A stretch of 64,000 nt of DNA from Pholis gunnellus. Lineage: Eukaryota; Chordata; Actinopteri; Perciformes; Pholidae. Each line of letters opens with the position of its first letter. Position 1 is the stretch's first letter. Below the pieces are notes generated by a model. The model made no database searches, was not told the DNA's origin, and saw only the letters and a program-made list of their open reading frames with translations. The position numbers and the translations under genes are program-made. This document shows, piece after piece, positions 10,921 through 22,330 of the stretch. The stretch covers positions 4,358,476 to 4,422,475 of the forward strand of contig OU342816.1 in NCBI GenBank assembly GCA_910591455.2, read 5' to 3'.

Positions 10921-13161
10921 CTGGGCCTGTCCCTTTAGGCCTGTTCAGTAGCCCATCAAAGCTCACTATTGCAGTGTCCCCGTGTTTAGAATGTCTGCTT
11001 TCCTTTGTGCTGCACAGTGAGCTCAGTAGATCCTTGATATTTTCTATTGAGAAAATCTAAGTCAAACAGAGAATGATTACTCACACTTGGCTGAAATTCT
11101 ATTTAATGAGCTTGTAATCAAACTCTTCCCCTGCAGTTAATTCAGCGCTCATCCTGTTCACTGGATATTTGAAAAGAACCATTCGCTCAGTTCTCTCCTC
11201 CGATAGCAACAAACCTAAAAGAATAACTAAATGATTCTATAAATAATAAAAAAAGCCCTCCTCATGTAAGTGAATGACTTGCAAACTCATCTGTCCTTTT
11301 AACCAGCGGAGCGTCTGTTAATCAACAGCGAGTTAACAGTTGGATAATCAGCTCTCTACATGGCTGCAGTTGAAATAGCAAAGTGCGTCAACAGTCGCCG
11401 TGCTGCAGCCTCTTCTCTGTACTTCTTTCTACGGTTATTTGACACAGCTGTGTGTGCGGTGTACGTGCTTTAAGACCTACATGGCACCTTTTTATTTGAA
11501 CCATGCATCCTTCTGTCACACGTGCAGTTGTGTTAATGTGTGGTTGCTTTTAACCAGCGTGCTTCAACATGCAGAGCGGGGACCCTCTAACTACTGTACA
11601 TATGAATGACATTGAGTTGCATGTTGAACATACCTTTCTACGGTGCATACAATACTAAGCTATTCAAATAATAATAATACGTAGCTACGAGTTTGCCATT
11701 GTGGAAAGGTGCCACAGCGATTAAGCAAAGGTTAGCAGAGGATTCATGGGAAACAGTTTGAAATGAGTTTGTTTAAAGTTCTTTTCTTTACAAATGGCAA
11801 ATATACCTTTTGATGATAATAAAATACAATGTGTATTTTCAGACATATTTTACAAAAACAAATTAATCAAACCATAATTTGGCGACCGCCCTGCAGTAAC
11901 TCTGAGGACCCCTCGAGCAGCCACGGACCAATTCGTTCAACTTTTCAAGTCTCGATGACAGTATCGCAATCTCTTTAGTCTCACTATATTCTCTTCAATT
12001 TAATAAAATACAGATTTGACTTGAGGTTTATATTAAGCTCCAGTGACTGTGAGATATTATTTCTTGCAATTTTTACTCTGGGTCAGTTTGTTTAAATGAT
12101 GTGATCTGCTTGATATTAATGTTTCATTGTAACGACGACATCGTAGTCTGATCTATTTAGTGTGGACGTCGTATTATAACATCACAATAATTCAGTGTTT
12201 TAATGACCACAGCCGTTATGAACCTGTGATAATGCTGAAAGGTCAGTAAATTAACTGTCTCCATAATTGCTTGAAGAACAAATTCAACCCGATCAGTTGC
12301 AGTAATTAGGACCATTGATAAAAATGTGAATAATAGTGTGCAAATTAGATTATACTAACCCTCAAGACACCATTTCAATTAAAAATAAAATCACATTAAA
12401 ATCAACTGGGCGGCCTCGTTTCAATCAGGTGCTTTTAATTGGAAGGAATTCACTGAGGTCCCTGATGTACCTGTCCACTGGTTCAAACCTCACCGCCCAC
12501 GATGCATTATCGGGCAACAGCTCTCACAGATGATTGGCTGTTGGTATTGGACTGCTTCATTATAATGTATATCTAAAAACTCTGCTATAGTGCTTTAAAA
12601 TAGCCAATTCGATAATCATATAATTACGGACTTTACTTGGACAAAAGAAACACACGGAGCCATGATTGTCCCTCGAGTCCCGGCGTTCAGCGGTTTGCGT
12701 GAGGCTCGTGTGTGAAGCTACTCTCTCCGTCATGAATCAACACAGTGTATCCTACATATCCTTATTAGCAAAGTCTGCTAACTGGCTTGGTTATAATCCG
12801 ACTTTGCATGTTTTTCAGACGACAATCGGGTAAAAATAAAAATGCATTTTGTAAGTTATGTTAAATTAATTTCTGCATAAATCTCGAGTGCAACCGGTCG
12901 TAACATATGTTTCCTGATTGTCAAGTAGCTCTCGTTATTCTCAAAAATAAAAATAAAAACCAGACGGATAAATAGAGGTAGAACTGAAAAAAATAAATGG
13001 TTTCCATGATTAAATAACGTTCGTCCTTTTACATTAAAATGAATGCTAAATCAAATACGCTGAACATCTTATTTAACACCAGCAGCCCTTACATACAGGA
13101 GCCTGGCACAGGAAATGGCAGCGCCGTTTACAGATTCAAATTAGACGACATATACAAACTT
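10921..13161. other. Non-coding; possible small repeat fragment near 11.9 kb
   Basis: No gene. A patch at about 11880-11930 containing TTGGCGACCGCCCTGCAGTA and CTGAGGACCCCTCGAG resembles part of a teleost DNA repeat. TAAT/GTTAATCA-rich stretches near 11090-11180 and 11280-11390 look regulatory by composition only. Confidence 0.4.
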
Positions 13162-13255
13162 TAAGCGAGTCATACAGCACTTTTCATTACCTGAGACAGT
13201 TTCAAAGTGCTTTACGTATAAGAATGTGTTACAAGTCTAATTAAAAAGAGCAGAA
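13162..13255. repeat. Fragment of a teleost interspersed repeat (GCACTTTT / AAAGTGCTTTAC type)
   Basis: CATACAGCACTTTTCATTAC followed by TTTCAAAGTGCTTTACGTAT and an A-rich tail with AGCAGAATAAAG. This is the layout of the common fish repeat that begins ATA(C/T)AGCGCTTTT and continues CAAAGCGCTTTACA. A related fragment lies at 24925-25015. Confidence 0.6.
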
Positions 13256-14248
13256 TAAAGAGAGGTTCATACCCTAGGGCCATTTTAAAAGCACATTGAA
13301 CAGAAAATGGCCTCTCACTTGCGGCTAAGCTCAAAGTCAATACCGTCAGCGGTGGCCGAGCCGTCGGAGCTGCTGTGGGGAGTGGTTCTCTCTGCCAGAG
13401 TCTGGCTGCTCTCCCTGCAGACAGCCCACAGTGTCTCCAACTAGACTCAAACCATTAATTAGGCAGCTTCTCCACACAGCCTCAGCCGCTACAGTTAAAG
13501 TAATTGGACAGACATTAAGACAAGGAAGTAAACTGTGTTCCAGCCGGGACTGCCAAGAACTGGACACCTTGAAAGAACAAGCTTCTTTTCTTCCTCTTCT
13601 TCATCACGGGATGTGGGGAAAGCTACAAAATCACTTACTCTTTTTCTTAACTGCTTATAGTGGATTCTACTCTAGCTGTTGCTCTGTGTTTAGGTGACCC
13701 TGTTTATATATCTTGAGTGTATTTTCAACAGACGCAACCTGTTCTCACTCCCAACAGGTCAAATACCACAGCTTAGTCAGATTACCTCGGTGTCCTGGGC
13801 TTTCTAATCAACTCCAAAGTAAACCCATCCACGTCATTATCAGTCAGTCAGAAGAACTGAAGTAGTATCAAGAGGTGGAAGGAAGGGGAGGTTGGTTTGG
13901 TCAAACAAACACAGGACTTTCACCCAGGAGACCGGCGTTTGTGTCCCATGTCCAAACAAGTCAACGTTGACTTATTTTACCGCAGTTTTGTTACCGAACT
14001 TCTGCACTTTACTAACGCCAGTTATGTAACAAGTCTACTCATTTCACGTAATAAACATGTTTTTTTTAACCTAAACAAGTACTTTTTTTTTTTTTTATTT
14101 TGAAAAGACATTGTGCATGTAACGACAGATCGACACGGATCGATGTATCAGTTCAGTGATAAACAATCCAATATCCAAATAATGCAAAATAATGTTATTT
14201 ATTATTAGTATAGTGATGAAACTTACAGGTGTAAAGCTAACCTGAAAT
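13256..14248. other. Non-coding; regulatory-looking block near 13.4-13.58 kb
   Basis: No gene. At 13380-13580 a repeat-free block carries CCATTAATTAGGCAGC and AAAGTAATTGGACAGACATT, homeodomain-like motifs compatible with a conserved element. The two overlapping opposite open frames here have no recognisable domain. Confidence 0.4.
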
Positions 14249-14690
14249 GTCAGTAAACACTGTAAACATGAGTTTATGGTCTCAATCTCTAGTTTCAAGT
14301 CTTCTTCAATACAGCATGATGTTCATTTAGTAAATGATGGTCCATTTAGAGTCAAACAGACCATAAAGCAGGGGATGCTTTAGGGCGGGGCTACATGGTG
14401 ATTGACGGGTCTCTACCAGAGTGTTGTCCGTGTTTTTGTCTTACAACTTTATACCTTTTGTTTTCACTTCATGAACGTTAACTGTTACATTTTGCTCTCC
14501 TAAAAATGTGTTGTGCTTCATTATTTTGTGTTACTTCTGGTTCTGAAAAAGGACGATGACGATGGCAAACAAAAACAAGATGGCGTCAGCCCAAAACCTA
14601 GATGGTGACGGCCGAAATCAAGGAACCTTCAAAACAGCGATCCACATATCAATGGGTGACGTCACAGTGACTACGATAACAGCAACATCT
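14249..14690 (-). repeat. Family 1 dispersed repeat, copy A (rearranged)
   Basis: Inverted copy of the roughly 0.5 kb repeat also found at 25880-26405, 40008-40455, 54100-54481 and 60176-60460. The stretch 14249-14421 matches the conserved body (TGTAAACATGAGTTTATGGT, then GGGCGGGGCTACA and TCTCTACCAGAG). About 107 bp of unrelated or diverged sequence then replaces the hairpin region, and similarity resumes at about 14529-14690 (GGTTCTG, AAGATGGCG, GGGTGACGTCACAGTGACTA). No protein is encoded; class unknown. Confidence 0.8.
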
Positions 14691-15114
14691 ATAGTTTCCT
14701 CAATGTTTTTAGATCCGACGAATCTTTCTGGACAAACCTAGAACTCCCTCACACTTGTGAGAGTGGAATCAGAAACAGCAGATGATGTCTCTTGGGACAC
14801 AGCAACCCTCCTCTGTTCTTTATAATGAATAGTTGTGTTGCTTATTAAAGCTGGATGAGGCAGGTTTCACAGACGGAGTAGTATCCTCAGCACACTGTGG
14901 TCGGACAGCTGAAATAGAACAATACTGGTTAAAATCGTCACAGTGGTGGAAGACTTCTTCTGGATACAAGGTAAACGGATACGTCTTGTAATCCTACTAC
15001 AGTAAAGTCAGTGAGCTCCCCCTGACCCTTTGCATGATTAATAGAAATCAAATCCCGCTCCTCACAATGAGAACCATGCGTCGTCTTTTCTCTGCGACTG
15101 CTTTTACCTCCCTC
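14691..15114. other. Non-coding, no firm feature
   Basis: No gene. CAGTGGTGGAAGACTTCTTC near 14940-14960 resembles the start of the tacking-type fish repeat seen at 41948-42090 (GGTGGAAGAAGTACTCAGAT in typical copies), but too little is preserved to call it. Confidence 0.4.
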
Positions 15115-15225
15115 CCTTTTTCAGCGCTCTCTCTCTTTCTCTCTCTCTCTCTGAAATCCTCTCTACCTCACTATCCCTCCCACCCCTCACCCTGCAGTCA
15201 GTGCCTGTCCTAGATTTATTGCTCC

Positions 15226-15260
<35 letters not shown>

Positions 15261-15290
15261 CCTCTCTCTCTCCCTTTCTCTCTCTCTCGA
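15115..15290. repeat. Polypyrimidine tract with two (CT)n arrays
   Basis: Near-continuous C/T stretch on the + strand with pure (CT)n segments at 15127-15152 and 15234-15288. Reverse-strand frames across it translate as Arg-Glu runs, an artefact of the repeat. Long mirror-like polypyrimidine tracts can form triplex (H-) DNA. Confidence 0.9.
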
Positions 15291-15794
15291 ATGCGCACAC
15301 TTGCTCGCTCAGTCCTTCTCCCACTTGAGCTACTTTCTCATTTTCTCCCACACTCTTCACAAATGATTTTCCGGAGCTACGTCTGCTGTAAATCCCAGCA
15401 CAATTAGCAAACAAGTAGACTCCCTCACGACAATATAATACCGAGGTGGTATGGTAATGTGTTTCACCAGGTACCCCCCTCAGAAACATCATTAGCTTTG
15501 GCAAAGCGCCTTTCCACAATCCATCCTTTTCCCCTCAAAAGCACAGAGATTCCTTCAGTATTCTTAAATGTAAGGGAATGTAAAATGACTCCAGGAGTAG
15601 TGCTTTCCATTTAAGACGAAGCTGAGCGGTATCCCGTTTTCCAAGTCGGGACACCTTCGAGGATTACTTCTGCCAACAAAACCATTGAGTAACGGCAAAA
15701 CACTGGAGCACATCAGCTTCTGAAATAAACTCAAGCCTGCCGCCAAAATGTCTGAGACCAGAAGGTATCGTTTTCATTTGTCATAGAAATCGCC
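15291..15794. other. Non-coding, no recognised feature
   Basis: Unique sequence following the pyrimidine tract. The 110-codon reverse frame that enters from the CT repeat is not supported as a gene. Confidence 0.45.
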
Positions 15795-15875
15795 TCAGAA
15801 ATACGGATTCGGCAGGTCGGGCTTTAAAAATATCAGATTCGGTAAAGAAAATTGCAATCGGTGCATCTCTACTCA
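15795..15875. mobile_element. Terminal fragment of a GGTGCATCTCTA-ended transposon-like repeat
   Basis: AATATCAGATTCGGTAAAG is followed by GCAATCGGTGCATCTCTAC. Fish non-autonomous elements with (A)TCGGTGCATC(C/T)CTA termini look like this. It may be related to family 2 (33296-33822), whose right end reads GTCGGTATCGGTCCCTCATA. Confidence 0.45.
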
Positions 15876-16280
15876 TCACCTTGTAATGTTGAATGTGTTG
15901 GTAATGTATTTTCTTATTTTCACAACCATCCAAACACCATCTGGTCTCCACCAACTCCTGAGGGAAATACTTGGCTCCGTATCTGCTAGAAGATGCTTCA
16001 CAATGTTCACCAGCCGCCAGCAGCTGCTGGTTGTTGCTGGAAGTGAATCTAATTCTCTGTCGGTCAAACACTTAAACTCACTGTGAGTCACCTTTTGTTT
16101 TCACATTACATAGTTCTTTGATTGATTGTTTAATGAGAGGTTATTGATTTGTGCAGCTTTTATTGGGGCCGTGTGGGGATTTTGGTAGTTCTGGCATGTG
16201 GGTGAGGAAGTACACATGACCTCTGCCAGTTTCCTGCTATTCCACTGATTGATGGCTGCATTTGTAGCACTTTGATCCAA

Positions 16281-16412
16281 TTTGTTCACCCGTTCACATA
16301 CACGCTGTCGTACCGATGGCAGCGAGGTGCTACCATGCAACGTGGTGACCTGACCACTGGAAGCAATTTAGGGTTTAATGTCTTGCCCAAGGACACTTAG
16401 GCGGTAAAGCGC
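16281..16412. repeat. Fragment of a widespread teleost repeat (CTTGCCCAAGGACACTT type)
   Basis: GATGGCAGCGAGGTGCTACC followed by ATGCAACGTGGTGACCTG, GAAGCAATTTAGGGTTTAAT and TGTCTTGCCCAAGGACACTT. This order (CCATGCAA..GGTGCC.., AGCAATTTGGGGTTCAGTG, then CTTGCCCAAGGACACTT) is that of a very common fish interspersed repeat. It is truncated at both ends. Confidence 0.75.
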
Positions 16413-17344
16413 TAAGAAATGTACCAAACTGTCAGGAAAGGCCGGGAACACGAACGCTGTGTCTCAATTTGGATCCTTCCAGTCGTACACTTCTATGTAG
16501 GGTTGTCTCAAACCAAACACAGCTGTTATGCACCGACCGGAAATCAAGATCGCAACAGTTGACCTCTTCTTCTCCTTTATGCCTAACTGCAACCGCACAG
16601 AACATTACCGCCAACGTATGACCGCAAATGTCGCACGCAAAAAAAACAACTGCTGGCTTCTTTGATCGCTTGTATTAAAATCGAATAAAAATGATCGTGA
16701 CTTTACTTTTACTTGCTTGTGTGTACTTTTTTTTTTTTTTACTTCACGCAAAGTGTAAAATCCTCCGCCATCGCTCCCATTTTCATCATGCTTGGCTGTC
16801 CTTCCTCTTCCACTGTGTAGCAAGGATTGTGACCTTTGAGGGTGAGAAGTGTCCAGTGTTCTACACTAAACCTTTTGACAGTGGTGAGTACCCACAGTTC
16901 ACTGTGTGAGCCAACATATGCACTCAAAACAACAAGTACGCAAGTGCACAAATTGAGACTCAGCAGGTCTAAGGGTTGCCAGACAACCTTTTTGAAAAAT
17001 TGGCAATCAATTCTTAGATTTCTTAACATGAAAAAAAAAATAGGGACAGAAAACGTGCAAAATAAATGCATTTTAAAAGTTTTGGCAACTTTTCTGTTAG
17101 TCAGAACAGGAACCAGATGCTGTTACTTGGGGACACACAAGCATCTGAGAGACTAATACACAAGAGACTATGTTGCTCGACTGTGGGGAGAAAAGATGAC
17201 GAAAGTAAAAATTGATTCAACTGACCTGAACGAAAAACTAAATTTGAAAGTTTTGGGAGGCGATGTATCCCAGCAGCTTTGAGCTGGACGGAGAGTTATA
17301 CTGCAAACGTTCATATGTGTCACATTTTATTATTAAACTAATGT
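16413..17344. other. Non-coding, no recognised feature
   Basis: Several overlapping frames of 70-110 codons on both strands between 16605 and 17156 overlay each other, cross poly(T) and poly(A) runs and show no domain. No gene is supported. Confidence 0.45.
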
Positions 17345-17405
17345 ATAACTATTTTCTTAATTGATTAATCTGCTGATTACTTTCTCAATGAATTGATTAG
17401 GCTAA
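17345..17405. mobile_element. Short hAT-like left-end fragment (TTGATTAATC type)
   Basis: CTTAATTGATTAATCTGCTG followed by ATTACTTTCTCAATGAATTG and ATTAGG matches the ATTAATC..GATTATTTTCTC..GATTAG arrangement near one end of a ubiquitous fish hAT-like element. The body of the same family appears at 24318-24560. Confidence 0.55.
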
Positions 17406-18839
17406 AAAATAAACAACAAATACAGTGAATTCGAACAAAAACGTCTTTTTGTTTATAAGAAAACTTCATGGAATATCTCCACAGCATCATGACTATAACC
17501 AGGACAACAACAATGACCTCACTGATTACTTCTGAGTCTTGGACGGATCAAATGTTTGGAAATGTTCACGCCATGAAGGATGAAACGGTTTCTGAGAGGA
17601 ACTCCCGCTGCCTGGCAGCAGGAGTCCGTCCCATGACAACAAGCGCTCACAGTTCACTTTGAGCTCTCTTCAGTGATGACACTCACAATTTACACGTCTT
17701 GACTTGAGTCTCACGGTAGGTTGCGTGCAGCGTGCAGGACGTTTAGCTGTTGCTGGTGTACTCTCTCCTTGTGAATGAATCTGGGTCATGTTGGCCAGGT
17801 CACAAAAGAATGTAAAAACTCATCGCTTGTAGCTCTGGGTATTAAGGTCAACTGTTTGGACCATGACAATCCCAACTGATGCTAATCCACCAAGTCGCAC
17901 ATAATCTTGAGACAAATCAGCTTATTCTTTGTTTTTTCTTCAATTCAATTGTTCAGTGTTTTGAGCTTTTTGTTTTGAAGGGCTCAGCCCCGTTTGTCCT
18001 GGTTACAAACATTCATTCTCGCCATTCCAGGAAACATGAGTGACTCAATTTAAACCTAAAGTCTCCTGGACAGTCTCCTGATGCTGATGTTCTAGTTGTT
18101 TTTTGTTGAATCTGAAAACGCGCTGCGGAGCTTTGTGCTTTTTAAAATATTAAATATGTCTACAAAGGCTGCATTGATGTTCACTCATGATCTACATTAA
18201 CAATAAATAGCCTGAATAAATTCACAATGAAAAAGTTCATCAGTTTACCAGTTAGTTTCTGAAAGTTTGTTTATTAAGTAACAATCCGCTGTAAACAAAT
18301 ATTACACACTATACGTCTTCATCTTGTTTATGAGATAAATGTTGTCTGTTGCACTTCACAATAATGATTGAAAACTTGATCAACATACAAAACATATCAT
18401 ATAAAAGGTGAGAGGTAAAGAAAGATCCTCAGATAAAACTTTTATGTAGATAAGTTTAATATGTCAACCAATCCCTCTGCAATAATACACTTTTTATTTA
18501 GATTGTGGCTTTTCTTTGATGAGCTACAAACCCTCACATTCGCTCACATCGCTCCCCTAATGCAGCCAATTACTGACTGAGTGGCAGGTAGACCAAATTG
18601 TTTCCAGCTTCTGCCATTTTCAGTTATGAACCAAAATAATACTCCTGTGACACTTTGAAAGATTATTTAATCATTAAGTTATTTTTGCTGAGACAACAAG
18701 GAGCTCTCATCAATCACATCTCACTCGAGATACACTCCAGACGTGCTTATTTAAACAGAACGACCATTCCCACATGAATTACCTGCTTTTGAGTAGTTTC
18801 ATCTCATTTATATTTAGATCCTTGTAATGCGTGTTAGTT
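17406..18839. other. Non-coding, AT-leaning, no recognised feature
   Basis: No gene, RNA or clear repeat. AT content rises toward the AT-rich element that follows. Confidence 0.45.
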
Positions 18840-19480
18840 TAAAGCTAATTAGCCCCTTGTAAGTCCTTATAAGATGCTTATTAGCATTATATATTAAGAC
18901 TATGTAAGTTATGTAAAATAGCATTTGAAAACACGTTTAGTTTTAGTTTATAAGATGTTTTTAAGCAACTAGTTAACAGTTTATAAACTTCCTAAGAACG
19001 TTAATAAAGCCTTTTTTATAATTGTTCAAATTGCACTACAAACATTTAATGAGTTAAATATAATGTCACGGTTCAACCTTCAATAATCTTTGTTGCTTTA
19101 TTAACATTTGTACATACTTTATTATGCAGTTATTAGCAGTTTACTATTTACTTGTTAACAGCTAACTGCTTTTTTCAGCTACCGGATCCAAAGCGAAAAC
19201 AGTTTCTTATGAAAGTTAATAAATCCTTTATTATGCAGTTATAAACAGTTAATTATGCTTTTAGCAGCTACTGGACTAAAAGCAAGAGCAATGCCTTGTT
19301 CGGGTTGATAGATTCTTTATTATGCACTTAATCATGATGATTAATAATCTTACGCTCAGTGATAAACATGTTAATGTTGCTTATTGATTATTAACACGTA
19401 GTAATATCAATACATATCTTATAAGGACACATAAGGGTTGTACCTATTAATATAACCTGTGTATATAAAGCGTTGCCATA
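18840..19480. mobile_element. AT-rich element with inverted ends and internal repeats
   Basis: Imperfect terminal inverted repeats: CCCTTGTAAGTCCTTATAAG at 18853 onward on the + strand, and on the reverse strand, from 19437 downward, CCCTTATGTGTCCTTATAAG. Similarity continues about 33 bp. Inside are three imperfect direct repeats beginning CTTTATTATGCA at about 19117, 19226 and 19315 (spacings 109 and 89 bp), the first two continuing into CAGCTAC(C/T)GGA about 65 and 42 bp later. No transposase is encoded, so this is a MITE-like or other non-autonomous element. Outer boundaries are uncertain. Confidence 0.55.
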
Positions 19481-19996
19481 ACCTCTGTATGGAGTTATAA
19501 TATGTTGAGGTCACCAAGATGACCCGTTGAGCCTGCAGCTTTTGTAGGTCATTAAATAGCAGAGTGCTGTAAAACTAAATCCATACGAACATGTTCTTTG
19601 TAATGTCTGTTTGGGCAATCCTGGATATATTGGAGGAAATCACATCAGATGCTCAATCTACATGTTTAGCAAATATTTAATACACTTCTTTGGTTGTTCC
19701 CCACTCGCTGCTTTTATACAGCCGGTTTTATTCTCCACAGAAGCTTTCCTGGTCACATGACTCCACTCCCCAGGTATTAAGTAATTCCCAATCCTGGTAT
19801 GTGGTATTAAGGAATTCTTGTGGGTCTCTGGATGGGAGTGGAGTGGAGTGTGCCATAACGGAAAGCAGTGTTAACATGATTGTGATTGTGCGGTGGGCTA
19901 CAAATAGAGAGGGGGGGATTGGTTAATTACCGAAATGTCAAAACACCCAAGAGTGGAATATGATTTAGCACGGTTAAACGGGCCCAAACTGAAGCA
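19481..19996. other. Non-coding, no recognised feature
   Basis: Unique sequence with a small GGAGTGGAGTGGAGTG patch near 19834-19850. No supported gene. Confidence 0.45.
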
Positions 19997-20022
19997 CCCC
20001 CCCCCCCCCCCCCCCCCCCCCC
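19997..20022. repeat. poly(C) tract, 26 bp
   Basis: The longest G/C homopolymer in the window, followed by GCTTGCGGCGGGGG. Tracts this long are prone to slippage and to assembly or sequencing error. Confidence 0.95.
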
Positions 20023-21114
20023 GCTTGCGGCGGGGGAGTGTGACATAGTAACCAACGCGATGTGAAGCAGTGACCTATCTCGAGAGGCCAGGCTGTTCAG
20101 TGCTTTGAAGCTCGGTTGGGATTCAGAGACTCCGGCTCCCGTCTGAACCGTGAGGAGTAAAAAGAAAATCAAGAAACTGAGATTATACATTAAAGTCACG
20201 CCTGAACTGATGAGGCTGACTGCTCTCCTTTTAGAGGAATACATTATCTGGGCCATAAGTGGGACTGTTTGAAAGTATGCGACTGTTGTTGCGCCCTTCA
20301 AAAGTGCCCGTGTGATGTTCAGTTGTGTCAGAGAGTTGGTGTATTTTTAGCGGCGCTCTTCACTCACTTTTACGGCTCCGTGTGTGCAGCCTGTCGGCCA
20401 GCGTTTGGTCAAAACACGAGCAAACAGCAGGGCAGGGTTTGATGAGGTGCCACTTAAGTGAAATCCAGACATAATCTGTCTGTGCTGCCGTTTTGACCTC
20501 AACATTAATCCTGTAGTACACTGGAGTATTCGGCTGTTTTTTATTTTCTGTGTCCTCCTGTTGGACTTCAGGAGCGCTGGTGCTCGAAATAAAATGAAAT
20601 AAATCTGCGAAATCATCATCAGTGATGTAGTAATAAATACGCATTTTACACAAATAACCATGCATGAATAATCACAAAGGGATCTACAGTATAAAGAAGT
20701 GAACTCGAGTGGTGTTTGGTGTCTTAGCATTAAAATATTTTTTGTTTCTTTTTCTATTATGATTATAATTATGTTTTTTCTTATTCTTTTGTTGAATCTT
20801 TGATCATCTCTGGCACAAGAATTTCCTTCAGAATTAATAGTTTCATCTCATTTTACCTCACCTTAGTTTAGTTTAATTTAGTTTAGTTTACCTTATTTGA
20901 TCTTATTCGATTTATGTAAACCATTACTTTTAAGTTGTTTGTATTTTGACAAACAAACTAAATTTAAATGAAATACGCCACCTCTGTAATCTCGAATGAA
21001 GATGTTGTAATAGAGTTTTAAAAACAATGCTCCCCGTACTGTTAGAGGACACATTGTTTGTAATCCAAATCGATAGACTCAGCATTTTTCAAGAAGGCAG
21101 CATCAATCTGCCAC
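20023..21114. other. Non-coding; short (TTTAG)n patch
   Basis: No gene. Overlapping reverse frames at 20347-20730 lack any domain. A short imperfect TTTAG repeat lies near 20862-20892. Confidence 0.45.
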
Positions 21115-21408
21115 TGCAGCGAGGGCCGCGCGCTACATGCAGATCAACAGCTTCCGGTTTCCCCCCCAGTCCTCAGCGTTAGGATGAATTCATGAGTCAA
21201 TTAAACATATTTAAAATGCAGAAAAGTCATCGATTACGCCGACTAACCGCGGCAGCACCGTCTACGGTTCATATGAGGTTCCACCGCCAACGTTCGTCTT
21301 ATTCCAACCTGCAAAAAGCGCCGTCAGCGTCTGCTAGAAGTGATCACCTACTAACGTTTTGTGTTCTGTTCTTTGCAAATAAAAAGAGTGGATTACAAGC
21401 TTTAGCTG

Positions 21409-21441
<33 letters not shown>

Positions 21442-21725
21442 CAATTCCTTCTGCCTTCAGGTGATCGACCAATAAGGAAGCTGCACCAAATAACGTGCAC
21501 ATATTCCAGGTTTAAGACGCGACTAAGTGGCGGCAGTCTGGAGCATCAGAGCAGTGCGAGCTGGGCTGCATGGAGAGTTTTTCCGGAGGTGTCGGGAGAT
21601 GCGGTGGCCTACTTTTGAGGACGTGATCCATGTTTAATGTCCCTCCGCCGCGTAGGTGGCAGGCGGGGGGCGTCGTGTGTTGTCATGGCGTCGTCGACAC
21701 CACGGATTCCCCTTCAGAGTGGATG
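21115..21725. other. CpG-rich stretch containing a (CA)n array
   Basis: Locally many CG dinucleotides (for example GGGCCGCGCGC near 21123, CCTCCGCCGCGTAGG near 21641, GTCGTCGACACC near 21690) in an otherwise AT-leaning region. This could be a small CpG island or an unannotated promoter or first exon, but no TATA box, initiator or coding exon could be tied to it. CpG density was judged by eye, not computed. Confidence 0.3.
21411..21439. repeat. (CA)n microsatellite, about 15 units
   Basis: Uninterrupted CA dinucleotides. Confidence 0.95.
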
Positions 21726-21929
21726 AACTGATGAGGTCTTAAACCTGCCGTCTCCTCATGTGGAACCGGTCCACGTGTACGCAGACGGGTATGTATGAGG
21801 TCATTTTAATGGGCGTTATTAACGACCTCATCGGGATAAGTGGTCATGTTGACCGTACATCAAGCTGCTCACATACCTTGTTGTTAATCAGGGGCTTCTT
21901 TTTTTTGAAGGTTACAAACTGTGCGTTCC

Positions 21930-22330
21930 ACTACCAAACCTACCACACTATTGAGTGTGCCAGGAAGAGATTTCCTATTTCCAAATGCATAGTATGTCAA
22001 ATGTAGTACGCCACAAATCCTGGGAAGTTCTACTACATCCGGCTACACAATGCAGTTTGTAAGCTCGCCGTACCTTTCTGGCTGTTCTTACCCACAATTC
22101 TTTGTTCTTCAGATATATGAGCAAGAGGGTCAAAGTTACCATAATATGACAAAGTATTAGTCCCACTTCAATGCATACTACCTGCAACAGTACAGACTTC
22201 GTAAGGGTACTTGCAGTATTAAAAGTAAAAAAGTATGCGATTTGCAGCACAGCTGAAGTTTCAGACCTGCTGAGAAGGGAATCATGCAAAGTATTAACCC
22301 AACAGCTGTAGAAGATTAACATAGTGCAAA
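21930..22330. mobile_element. Probable degraded DNA-transposon-like repeat
   Basis: Contains ACTATTGAGTGTGCC, GCATAGTATGTCAAATGTAG, AATCCTGGGAAGTTCTACTA and CCCACAATTCTTTG. These words characterise common teleost non-autonomous elements, and the probable relative at 3780-4215 shares TAGTATG words. Boundaries and class are uncertain. Confidence 0.35.

Noticed and set aside
15104..15519. Arg-Glu-rich reverse-strand frames
   Set aside because: Produced by the (CT)n polypyrimidine tract.
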